Shown here one piece after another: positions 12,547 to 25,700 of a DNA stretch of 64,000 nt. The position numbers and the translations under genes are program-made. This DNA is from Heliocidaris erythrogramma (Eukaryota > Echinodermata > Echinoidea > Camarodonta > Echinometridae): NCBI GenBank assembly GCA_025617745.1, contig CM046853.1, positions 3,282,873 through 3,346,872 on the forward strand, written 5' to 3'. The notes beneath the pieces are model-generated. The model ran no database searches. It was given only the letters and a program-made list of their open reading frames with translations, and was not told the DNA's origin. Within the stretch, counting starts at the first letter, position 1, and each line of letters opens with the position of its first letter.

Positions 12547-12742
12547 CAGTGGCTGATCCAGGATTTCTTGAGGGAGGGGGCTCAATATGACAAGCAAAAA
12601 AAAAAAAAAAAATGTCCTCAGTATTTTTGATTTTTGGGCCCCTTTTTAACTAAAAAAAAAATCTCTGACAAGCAAAAAAAAAAAAAAAAGGGGGTCCTCA
12701 GCATTTTTTGGCCCCTTTTTGGTCCCCCTGGATCCACCACTG
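12547..12742. mobile_element. Short MITE with CAGTGG...CCACTG ends
   Basis: Inverted ends CAGTGGCTGATCCAGG and CCTGGATCCACCACTG bound about 196 bases holding two A-runs and paired GTCCTCAG/TTTTTGGCCCC text. The flanks GTAGAGG and GTAGAGC look like a slightly diverged 7-8 base target duplication. Confidence 0.55.
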
Positions 12743-13763
12743 TGTAGAGCCATAAATTGTTCAAGACAATGAAATTGCTAACATACTTAGACTTGACTTA
12801 ATAGCAGATAAGACTTGTTACCAGAGCAGGGTTGATATTATCCTGTGGCCTGCCTCAACTGCCGTAGATTCAAATATCTCCATTGGCTTGAGAGATAGAA
12901 ATAGAAACAGCAATAAAGTATGAAAGTACCTTTGCTCTTGTTACAATTAAACACAATCTCAAAATGGGATCACATCATCTTCTCCATGCATCTATTCAAT
13001 GAATAATCCTCAGCCTTTCATGGAACATCACTGTAACTTTTGTATAGCTGAACAGAAAAGAAAGTGATATGTGGATCTTGTAGAGACATGCCAACTTTTG
13101 TTTAACATTTGAATAATGGTTGTCAAAAAAAGAAAGAAAAGAAGTTCAATGAGAGTAATATAATTTCAGTAGGTTTCAATTTAATAGCAATTACATTCCT
13201 TTTACACCAGTGCTCAAACCTGATCAGAAATGGAGAAAAGGTGTGTGATCCGACATTTTGAAATTATGTATTCCTTAGCTGATTTTCAAAGGCTTACACT
13301 TTAGATTTTATCCAATTTTGAGGCAGGTATTTGAATAAGTATCATGCTTATATTTTTTCTGGTTTGATTTTATACTACGTCAAGTTCATTTTAAAAATTT
13401 TGCCTGTACATCTCAAAGAGTTCCAATTATCCATGTGATATGAAACAAACCAAAAGGCCCTGAATGATTCAATTTCAAAACAAGATGAGAAAGAATCCCC
13501 CCCCCCCAAAAAAAAGGGGGAATATTTCCCATTTTCAGAAATGGATTGAGTAAATGATGAACAGGTTGGTCATGTTGATATCAAAAAGAAAATATTAATG
13601 CTTATCCTATTTTATAGTGCACTTTAAAAAGAATTAAACCTCCATCAGCAAAAAGGCAAATACCAACCATGAAATAATATTCACATATAACAAAAGAGAC
13701 AAAAATACCAACATTTGGCTCTGATGAATGACTCTCTGATCATTTTCAACAAACTGTCATTGA

Positions 13764-16700
13764 TCATGTGTCTGTAGATTCCAAAACGCTTTGACTATGA
13801 ACAAGGCCCCAATAGTGTTCCACATTGTGTTTCTTAAACTGTTCTCTAGCCATAGCTTCTGTTGGACACATCTTGAAATGAAGATCACTGAAGTTCCGTT
13901 GTTTGACCATCCCAGACCACATTAGCTGACATTGGTTGGACTTGTCTGATTCATCCCCAGAGTCATCATCTGGATGGGAGACAGAAATTTCCATAGCAAT
14001 GCCTATAATAGTTAATCAATCACTTGAATAATTGCACTTGTAATAACAATGCCTAATGTTAATGCATATATGCTAAAGCACCATTACAATTAAGCTGAAT
14101 AGTAGCATAATTAGTGCTCACAAATAATTTTTAGCTTTTCTTTTTAATTTGACGACATTCATTATTGTATTTATTGTCAATACATGAAAACTTGCCTACC
14201 CTTAATGACGCTATATACTGAAAAGCAACAAACTCTCAAAATTTGTATTACCCTTCCACATCAGAATCGTTACTTTAACAGTTGAAAAATTCCTTGATTG
14301 CTTATTAATTGGAATAATGACCCATACTTCAATGTGCTTCTCAACATTACTCATATTACTGTATCGATTACAGAGGTGACCAAAAAAAAAAAAAAAATAG
14401 CAGAAAACAAGATGAATGCGACTGCATCTTCTATATGCCTCCACCTAAATTCAGTTAAGTTCATGACTCAAACTGTTCTTGAAATATTGTGATAACTAGA
14501 ATAAGAGGTCTGCAATTACATTTTAATTGACCTCTTTAACCTTTGACCTAACAGACAAAAGTCCAATCATTTTGTCTCCTCCTAGTCAGCAATAATGCCT
14601 CGGGCAAAACCTTCGGTGGGTGGAAGCATAAAAATAAAATCTTTCAAACAATCTTATGATAAAAATCTTAATATTCACTTGTATGAACTTACCATCCTGT
14701 TTGCTCCTTTTATCTTCTCCCCATTTGATTCTGTGCAACATCAATCTCTGGAACTTTTTCTGCTGTTTAGGCCCTGCAAAATATTGACATTGCATATAGT
14801 GAGCAAAATGCCAAAACAATGCAATTTGTGATCAGACAAAAATCTCTCAGTCTCCTATTTCTACAAAATACATTCTATGTATCAATATCAGTATCAACAT
14901 CAATATCAGTGTTTAAATGTAACACAGTTAATGTACCAATACTTTTTGAAAGAATAAAGTAACTTATTACCACTCTATTGCTTACGACTTCTTTTTTTTT
15001 TTTTGGGGGGGGGGGGGGGGTGACAAAATGTGCACGATGCGCACAGCACGAGCGCAAAGCGCGAAGTCCCTTGCAGCTCTGGGGTTCTAGAAGCTCCCTG
15101 ATGCAATCTCAGCCTTATTTTGCACCATTTACAATTTTTTTTTTTGAAACCTCATTTTTTATATTTTACAGCATTAATGGATCTCACTTACAGAGCTTCT
15201 AACATTACATGTCCCACAGACAAGTTCAGGTTAATCCAAATAATTTCCAAGTGTCAAAAAAGTCCCGTTACCGGTCATAAACGTACTGCGTAGAATTCAC
15301 TTAGCTTGAATATAACATGGACATGTATATAGGGAGCGAGTTGCGCCGCCACTAGCGCATAGCGTATAGCTAGCTCACACAAAGTGTGTGCAGGGAAGTC
15401 CCTTTTGTGTGCATGCTGCACGCTTTACGCTAGCTGCAAGCACATTGATCGCAAATCGCAGCGTGTGTATGTGTTATCTCGCTAGTTTCTGATCCAGTTG
15501 TTTTGCGATATTCACACGTCCAAATACACGCAGAACGCATTTCCAAATTATGAAAGCGCATGTCCACAAAGCTTAGACATAGACTCTTACACCAGCAGTT
15601 TTAACAAACAACTGCTTTCTTTCGTACACTACAATACATACATGGTAATACACTGAAAATCACATATCTTAGTCTATTCATTTTTTTTTCTGGCGCTCTT
15701 CCAAGTTGTAGAGAAGGGCGGAGAAATATACGAGGATATTTGACACCCAACAATATAAAACAGCCGGAATTCCGGCAATTGCCGAAAAAGTGGCATCCCT
15801 GTTAAAGTTTCTCTCTCCAGCACTCCAACATACTTTGAATGGCCTTTACACCTACCCTTACACCTACCCTTACACCCTTCCACGACTACGCAATCCATAT
15901 CTTCACGCTTCACATTTGCTAAACATTTATCCCTTTCTTACACTTAAACATTCATGTTTTTATGTTCTAATTGGCTGATAACTTACCCCTTCTACCACTA
16001 AACAATTTATATCTTTATACTTTCTGATCAAGTGAATACTTACCCCCTTCTACCACTACACAATTCATATCTTTGTGCACTACAGCTATCCCTGTCATCT
16101 GGAGCTGCTTTGCATTGGCTTCCACCTTGAAGCGTTTTGCTGGATTGTTGAGGTTCAAAACCCGGTACACATTCACATTAACACCCACTGAGGTGTCTTC
16201 TTTGATCTTACGTTCCTTCTTCTCCTTCCGTTGCTCAACAGTCAGCTTCCTTGCTGCATTTGTCTCCTCATGTGTCCTGGAGAATAGAGACAGAGAGAGA
16301 GATGTGAAGGTTATAAACCCACAGCTCATGTACCATAACCATAAAAAATAACAGCTATCATAGCCAGTGCATTACAAGGAATGTAGATTTATAACAAGAT
16401 TTATCTCTTTACGTCAACATTCCTCTCTTACACCAATTCTCTTGACTCAGCATTTCAGTATTTTCTTGGGCTTTTGCTGTAAATCACATTCATCTTGTTG
16501 ACGGTTTAACCAAGTCATTTGGGTTTTTCGAAAGATACTTAAAAAATGATAGCTCATGAAAGAAAGTCCATACCTTTGTCTTTTCTCCATCTGTGCCCTG
16601 ACATGTGCTTCCACTTTAGTAGGATCTTGTACAGCCTCTGTGCCTAACACTCTCATCAAGTTTGCCATGCGTACTATATAGAGGTTGAAACAAAAACATA

Positions 16701-19700
16701 TTTATAGTTAGAGGAGAAAAACTAATCAAAGATAACCACAAACAAGATGAATGAGACTGCGTCTCCTATATGCCTCCGCCTAAATTCAGTTGATGGCTCA
16801 AACTCTTCTAGAAATATTTGATAACGAGGCTAAAAACCAGTAATTTCATGTAATTTTATGTAAATTGACCTCTGTGACCTCTGACCTTTGACCTACTTAC
16901 CCCAAAAACTAATCAGTTCATCTTTCTATGGGTATGCATACTGGTACCAAGTTTGAAGTTCTCACGTCAGATAGTTCTTGAGATATCGCGGTAACGGTGC
17001 TATACCAAGAATTTCATGTAATTTCATGTAATTTCATGTAAATTGACCTCTGTGACCTCTGACCTTTGACCTCCTTACCCCAAAATCTAATCAGTTCATC
17101 TTCATATAGGGAAACATACTAGTACCAAGTTTGAAGTTCTTACCTCAAACAGTTCTTGAGATATCGTGGTAACGGTGCTAAAAACCAAGAGTTTTTATGT
17201 AATTTCATGTAAATTGACCTCTGTGACCTCTGACCTTTGACCTCCTTACCCCAAAATCTAATCAGTTCATCTTCATATAGGGAAACATACTAGTACCAAG
17301 TTTGAAGTTCTTATCTCAAACAGTTCTTGAGATATCGTGGTAACGGTGCTAAAAACCAAGAATTTTTATGTAATTTCATGTAAATTGACCTCTGTGACCT
17401 CTGACCTTTGACCTACTTACCCCAAAATCTAATCAGTTCATCTTCGTATGGGGCTACATACTAGTACCAAGTTTGAGGTTCCTACCTCAAATGATTCTTC
17501 AGATATCGCGGTAACGAGAAGTGGGACGGAAGCACTGACGGACGGACGGACGGACAACCCGAAAACATAATGCCTCCGGCACCCACCTTCGGTGGGCGGA
17601 GGCATAAAAAATGTTAAATTATAGAATAATTTAAGTCATATTATCATAATCAATCATCTTTTACCCTTCCTTGTATGAGTACTTAAAGGTTGACTAAATT
17701 AGAGAGAAAATGGGTGCTCTTTCCATGTAGTCTGGCCTTCTAATCACGAATCTGCCAATTGATTGTCCAAATTATGTCTTGTTTTGGCGAAAAAGGGGGA
17801 AAAGTAGAGGTTTTGGGACCGTTCCTTAAAACTCGGGAGCTGATTGGCTACCCCCCAAGTGACGTATGAAAAGTAAGAGGCACAAGATCTGCAGGCTGCA
17901 GCATATAATATTGTACACAGAATGCGGTATTTGACCCCTCTGTTCAACGGACAATTTATGAAAAAAGGAAATTAATCAATATAATCTTAGGAGTGAATAA
18001 TCATTAGCAATATATTTTCTACAAGATCAGAAAACGCTTTTGCCCAAATATACAGCTTTTATACAGTTTTTTAGCTTTTCTTTTGAACAATGTTCTCATC
18101 CATCTGAGCTTGCCGAATGAAAGTTTTGCATTGGTCATAAACGCGTTTTATGCGTCTTCATGTACTATGTCCTACACAAAGTACGGCAGTGACTATGTTC
18201 CCCTCGTACATAGCGACTGGTGAACGCTTTTGTTTTGTGTATTTCACTTACGGCTTTTTTTTTTTACTTCGCTTTACAAAGTACGTTAGTACTGACTTAG
18301 ATTTTGGCTGAATTCGAGTAACTTATATAGAGAGAGGAAAAGTGCCCGCGATTCCGAGTTGGAGGACTTTTCTGAGCCATGCAGATACGAACTGTTATTT
18401 ATCAGATGATTTATCAGACCCCGAAGGCAAAGAAGCTCGAGTGGCAAGGGGAAAATCGACCATATTATATGTTTGAACCCCTCGCAGAATACGGTGAAGG
18501 GCCGTGGGTGAAGTAACTCCAGGGAGCTCCAACGCGTTGGAGCTCCCTGGAGTTACGGGTGAAGTAGACCGAAAATGCTGTCTCTCGTTCGTTAGGTCGT
18601 CTTAGCTAACGAACGAGAGACAGAATTTTCGGTCTACGGGTGAAGCTGCTGCAGCTGCTGTCGTTGAAAAACAGATTGGAAGACTTGACTCCAAGTCTGA
18701 TTTTTGGAATAGCTGAATCTTTTATTTTGGCTAGCTTATCCTTCTCTTCATGCCAAATTCGGAATACAGGCCAGGATCCTCAAAATCATCTTCGGCAAAG
18801 TGATCGCTGCAGATTGTACTCCACTCACTTGGCCGGCCCTTGCCACATTTGCGACCCACAATTTCCGTAGATTTTCATCTTTAGGAAAATGATGTAGGCT
18901 TACACCATCTTTAGGGGTCTTGCTACAGCCCGCAACTATACACCGATTAGGTATTATTGATGAAACTGTGTCCCAAAATCAAAGTTATTGTGAGGAATTA
19001 AACACACGAAAATACGCAATGCAAATGGTCGATGCGGTGAATATCATGCTCGGCACCGGGCTGGGCCTGCCGGGGGCCTCCGGGCGCACACGGTATAGGT
19101 TAGTGGAATATTTTCCCTTACTTTTCATGCGTCACAGATCACGTGATCACGATGTCGCTTCGATGGGGTTTTTTTAGGGGCGGGGCTTATGACTGTGTAA
19201 ATCAGCAAAATTGTACTTTTCAAATGATTATAAAATATGACTGAATGCATAAAAAATTGTGTGATAGATATTTTTTGGCTCCTGATGACACCTTCCTACG
19301 AAAAATGGGCAATTATTTTTTTATTTTAGTGACCCTTTAATAGCAACTAATCTATCTGCAAGCTTTAGTGAATAATATTTAAAACAAGAGCGATGGGGTG
19401 AGTGAAAGAAATGCACAGATAGAAGAAACATTGCAGCAAAGAAAATTTAAATGGACAAATGAGCTGTGCATGAAAATAAGACAAGATGAATGCGACTGCG
19501 TCTCCTATATGCCTCTGCCTAAAATTAAGTTAAGGTTATGGCTCAAGCTGTTCTTCAAATGCTGTGATAACCAGAATAACAAGAGCCCCAGGGGGCACGA
19601 TGCTCACCTGAGGTGGATCAATTCACATCTGGTGCATGTTCTCTCTAGCACATGAACAACTTTCATTCTTCATCTATAGAGGTATCTCGATACACAATAC

Positions 19701-22700
19701 CAAGTCTGAGCTTCCTACCAAGTTCGGTTAAATTCCAATCATGGGTTTTGGAGAAGAAGCTGAAGAAGCTGTAAAAAGTTTATGGATGGCGGACAACTTG
19801 CCCCCCGGCCCCCCTCCAGTATGTTACCCCCACAGACCCCATATAGGGCCACCCAGAAAAAAATCTCCATACACAATACCAAGTCTGAACTATTCCTGGT
19901 TCTGGAGAAGATGTTTGAAATTTGCATAGCTTTTACACTTGGGGGCCCTCCCCCTGGGCCCCCCTGGGGGCCACATGTACCATTTTAGCAACTTTGGGTC
20001 CCCTACCCCTAAGGATGATTCCTACCAAGTTTGGTTGAATAAGCCATTTCGGAGATGTAATCTGAGCATGAGCAGATAAAGGTCATCTGTACAAAATTCT
20101 AAAACCCACTGACACTAATATTCGATATGTGCTCATGAATGTCATGTAATCATTATTCAATTATGCACTAATGGTGCATTCCATGATATCTAGGTAGAAG
20201 TATTCTTTTTAAAGGGGGAAACAAAAGCTATTCATGAGGCACCTCTATCACTCCCAGAGTTATTTTTCTGAAGTGCACATAAAGGGACCCTCCATGTCTA
20301 AAATATCTGTGGATATTTGGGGTCATTTGTACCATGCGCTAACCCCGAACTGGCTTATTCCGATCATGTGTTTTGGAGAAGATCAGAATGTACATTTTGC
20401 TTGGCAGCGCCCGCCCCCCCCCCCCCCCCCCCCCCCTCCAGTATGTTAGCCCCACAGGGCCCCTATAGGGCCACTCAGAGAAATTTTATGAACAACATTC
20501 ATTCTTCATCTATAGAGGTATCTCCATACACAATACCAATGAGCTATGCCTGGTTCTGGAGAAGAAGATGTTTGAAATTTACATAGCTTTTACAATTGGG
20601 GGCCCTCCCCCTGGGCCCCCCTGGGGGCCACATGTACCATTTTAGCAACTTTGGGTCCCCTACCCCTAAGGATGATTCCTACCAAGTTTGGTTGAATTCC
20701 GATCATGTGTTTTGGAGAAGATCAGAATGTACATTTTGCCTGGCAGCGCCCCCCCCCCCCCCTCCAGTATGTTACCCCCACAGGGCCCCTATAGGGCCAC
20801 TCAGAGAAATTTCATGAACAACATTCATTCTTCATCTATAGAGGTATCTCCATACACAATACCAATGAGCTATGCCTGGTTCTGGAGAAGAAGATGTTTG
20901 AAATTTACATAGCTTTTACAATTGGGGGCCTTCCCCCTGGGCCCCCCTGGGGGCCACATGTACCATTTTAGCAACTTTGGGTCCCCTACCCCTAAGGATG
21001 ATTCCTACCAAGTGTGGTTGAATTCCGATCATGGGTTTTGGAGAAGAAGATGAAAATGTAAAAAGTTAACGGACGACGCACGACGCATGACGGACGACGG
21101 ACGACGCACGACGGACGGCGGACGACGGACAAATTTCCATCGCAATAGCTCACTCGAGCCATAGGCTCAGGTGAGCTAAAAAGCCTACAAGTACATGTTA
21201 ATTGACCTCTTGACCTTTGACCTACGACCTTATAACCCAAAAGTCTGATAACTTTATCTCCTAGTCATGAATACGAAATAGTTGAGATATGGTGATGACA
21301 AAGAAACAAAAACATTTCATATGACCTCAATGACCTGTCACTTTGACCTTTGAGTATCTGACGAAGTATTACCTTTTGGTTCTGGTGGTGGTTCAAGGCC
21401 CATTCGTATCTTTTCTTGTGTTTCTTTCAATCCTTCTCTTCTTCTCTGCCTCCTCAGCTTTTTCCTCTCCTTCTTTGTGAGATAGATAGGTAGCTCTACA
21501 TCTTTCTTCTCAGCTGTACATCAATAATAATAATTAAAACGAAAAAAAAAACATGTAATTTTATAATCTGCTTGATAACCTTTGGCAAATTATTTATTCT
21601 TTCAGGTTGTACATTTTCCCTGGCTTTGGTCGATGAATGGAACAAACACTTGACTGCCATAGTTAACTTCTGTCACATGTACCATATGCTCCTAAAAGTG
21701 TGGCAGTCTTGGGTTTCGATCCTTAGCAAATAAAGAGTTGACACTAAGTCATTGTCTATCTTTATTTTACAGGAATACTGTTCTTTCTTTCAGTCAATGA
21801 CTGGAAGTCCACCTGAAATTTTCAGTCAAATATCAGGAAATGTACCCTTTTACTATAATAAAGGAGATCAAGGAGTATACTTAAGGAGATAAAATTTTTA
21901 AAAGTTAAAGGAGAATTACGCTCAAAAATAAAGACGATAGTGTTCAAAGGTGTTATTTATTCCTACTTGTTAGACTATATGGCTTCGCGTCAAAATATAC
22001 GAGATCGATACGAATCAAATTTTTCTGAGCAAAATTTACCATCTGCTAGCAATATGTATCGTCTGCTAGCAGCACATGGGGGCTGCCATTTTGTTTATGT
22101 GTACAAGAAGATTTTCTTAATCCAAATGCTCAATTGCCTTTTTCAAAATTAAAAACCCATTTGAGATTAAAATTATAGAATAGATATGTCAATTTTTTTT
22201 TAAACTGAAGATTTCCTTATATATTTCTGTTGAAAATCGATATTCGCTTAATAGAAATCTATTTTCTCGATACTGGACGTATGGGACGGAGCAAATTAAT
22301 TCAAATTTTATGGATGCTTCTTCCCTGAGCATCTATAGCGGTAAACTATGCATTCACCTGCTTTCGGATAATGGACTTGAAAAGTCAGAATGCATGCTGC
22401 ATATATTATGTTCTGCTCTGTTTGGCAAACCCAAGAAAATAGATTTTTGTTAAGCAAAACCAGACAATTTAAAAGTATCATTATAAAGATTTAATTTTTA
22501 TAATACATGTAAACACCCACTTTATATTTTCCGTCACATATGGGATTTTAGGTAATGAAGAAAATCAATTTAGGATTTGGATTCAAAATATCTTCCTGAC
22601 TGGAACATTTCTCAATGGTTCATGTACAACTCCAAATCAGCAAGAAAATGGCAGCCCCCATGTAAATGAGTAGGAGACGATACCGGGTGTTGGAATATCT

Positions 22701-25700
22701 TTATTTATACCCTTTTCTGATATCTTATTACAAAATGGTTTAGGTCAATAAGTAGGAATATATTACACCTTCCAATATAAGTAAATTTGTAATCAGGGCT
22801 TAATTCTCCTTTAAAAGTAGATAACACAAACTAAAATCACCTTGTAAAGCAAATGAGGGTGAGTTCATGTCACACGAGCTCACAGTAGTTTACTAGAAAG
22901 TGATTACACAGCATTTAAATGTCTTCTGGCACTACTACTGCCATACTACATACTACCATGGCACGGTTCATCATGTCTCTTGCGATAGATTTCTGATATA
23001 TGTCTTACATACTATGAAACAACACTAAGATAGGGGGCATTATTTTATGGAACCTGATAAAAATCAGATGCCTGTATATATTTCTTTAGCACTGTACCAG
23101 GCATTGTCTAGCCAAACCTGATTGTCTTTAATACCAACACAAGACAGTTAGACTTAACCATAATCTTACCTGGAGGTTCAATCTGAATGGGATGCTCTAC
23201 CAAATTAGTGATGCCTACAAATCTATCTTTACCACTAGCCTGAGCATCTGTGTATGACTCAGTAGGAAGGATGAAACTATCCCACCATTCAACACTTGGT
23301 ACCTCGTTCTCTTTCTGTAAGGATGAGGGGATGAAATACAAAATACAAAATTAAAGAAGTAAGAAGTATCACATTTAAGAAAAAAGAAAGTCATTAAACA
23401 TAGTAACAAAGAAGTAAATGATTTAATCTGCACAAAAGTAGTGTCTACCTACCTACAAAGCGAAGAAATTACTAAATTTCCATACAGGATTTTGCACAGA
23501 AACAAATATATCACAGAAAATGATGTAAATGCAGTGGGTTTGTATAAAGTCTGGTTAAAAATACTAGTATGAGCATGATCCTGATTTCAAATATTCAGAA
23601 GAATACCTAGCGTAATTTTCAGCACTTCTAACACAAGTGATGTAGAATTGAAGTTTGTAGCATTGAAGTTTTTAGGAATGTTATAACTTTTACCAATTCT
23701 TTCTTGGGTGTGATCAAGGCTAGTTTGGTTGCTGATGTGATTCCAGTCTTTTTAGCTGCCTGAGAGATCTCATTCTGAAGCTTCTCTAATTGTGACTGCA
23801 AATAATGGAAAATGGCAAATAGTAAGAGTCAGTATTAGAAACATACAAAGGAAATACATTCTTGATCAAACATACTGTATACTTAAAGCAAAAATGAAAC
23901 GGACAAGTTTAACACTGTGTAAGCAGTTTGGGCACAACTACCAGATATAAAGTCAATTACCTTGAAGTTTCTGTTTGTTTGTTTGTTTTTTAAATAGGCT
24001 CTACAGACTTGGTGAAACCAAGAGCCAGATGAAAATCAGTCCAAATCGAAAGCTCAAGAACAATTTAAGAAAGAAAGATATAATTTTGACATGCATCAAA
24101 ACCTGCATGATATACCTTATGGATCTTAAAAATGAACTAATACATATAAAAAAAAGAAGTAAAATACTACATGATGTTTGTGGTGGTCATGGAATCCAGG
24201 GAAACCCTGTTCTATGCCATGCTCCCCCCTCCCCCCCCCCAAAAAAAAAACAGTGACTGAGGTTAGCACTTAGCAGTACAAAGTTTACTTCAAATGTTAT
24301 GATTTACATAAAAGCAATGCTCCCATATGCGAAAGCATAAACAATGCATTGCAGGAGACCTTATAAAATATTTTTCCAGGACATTCATTCCAAGAATGGT
24401 AGTATGCTAGAATGAGCAGTCCAAAATTTTCTCATAGCCTTCAGTCACTTTTTTAGCACTCAGCTACTGTAAAATTTTGACTTTGGCCACGAAGATAAAT
24501 AAAGCTGTTGACCTACATAGAATTCATTACGTGAAGATATTTGTGAGAAGACTTGAGACAACCTCACCTTTGCCCTTATCCTTTGTGCAATCTGCTCAAA
24601 TTTACCCTTGTCATGAAACTTGAATGTCTTTCGACCCCCTTTGTTGACCGCCGGTGTTACCCTTGGGTCAAAGAACTTGTTAGAGTCTGAAGACAAGTCC
24701 TGTGGTTTCTCTTGCTGATTGGCCTTGAATTCTTCTCTCCGTTTGGCTCGGATGTTAGCCTACAGAAAAGATCAGAGAAGGAAAAAGTAAAGGAAAAACA
24801 ATTATAAAGCTAAAAAGATTAAAACTCATTGACTGATTAAGGAGATTGGTATCAATTGTCTACTACTCATAAGATCACAGGCAGGTTGTCTCCATAATGA
24901 TACACCTTTATCTGCAGCCTTCAATTTCTCTTCTTTAGAAAGTGATTTGGGGACAAAAATCAATTTTCCACACAAAATAAGCTTCTGCAAGTTCATTAAT
25001 TTAGATGACCTACAACTCTATTGCTACCCAATGACACATCAAGAGTTTTCTAGAATCACATAGTCTGTTAAAAAATTTCATTCTTGTATAAATCTAAATA
25101 AAAATACAACTTGTTTTTTGTTTTGTAAAAAAAAAAATAAAGCCTTGCATATCACCCTTATTAAAAAAAATCTGAAAAAAATTTGATGCTTGTCTATTGT
25201 TTTCAAAAGTTTATCACCACCATCAGATAAAATTTATTTTATTTTCTATCAAATGGTAACTGTACCTTAATTGTAGGTCTGTGCTGAGGCAGTATGATAA
25301 CTCTTCCTGATTTATCAATCGTTCTTCCTTGATCATCAAGGATCAAGGGTGCTGGCCTGGAGAAATAAAACATTAACAGTAATATTACTGAAGACTTTGC
25401 ATTAAACAAACCTTAAATTCAGTGAAGTTATTCTAACGCATTCAGAAACCTTTCACATAAAGTTCTGAACTCTCAATCACCTATAATCTTTCAGAGAAAG
25501 ATAACCAAAAAAAGGTCGATCCCCAGACGTAAATAATCATATCTGCTTGAAACACGTCTGTAAAAACCCAATTACACACACATTACTAGAATATTTTCTT
25601 ACTTTGTGAGTACAGCAGGTGGTGGTTTTGTATCAGTGGTGTCTTCCTTGGTAGCTGATGTTTTAGGAGCAGGTATTGAAGGTGCTTGGGGTATTCCAGG

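Noticed and set aside
16015-16043. Extension of PRPF3 exon 10 through the donor
   Set aside because: Gives only a few codons (KYSLDQKV) before a stop, while the GTAAGT donor joins in frame to exon 11.
20234-20912. Proline-rich plus-strand frames
   Set aside because: Produced by poly-C runs and tandem units of Family B.
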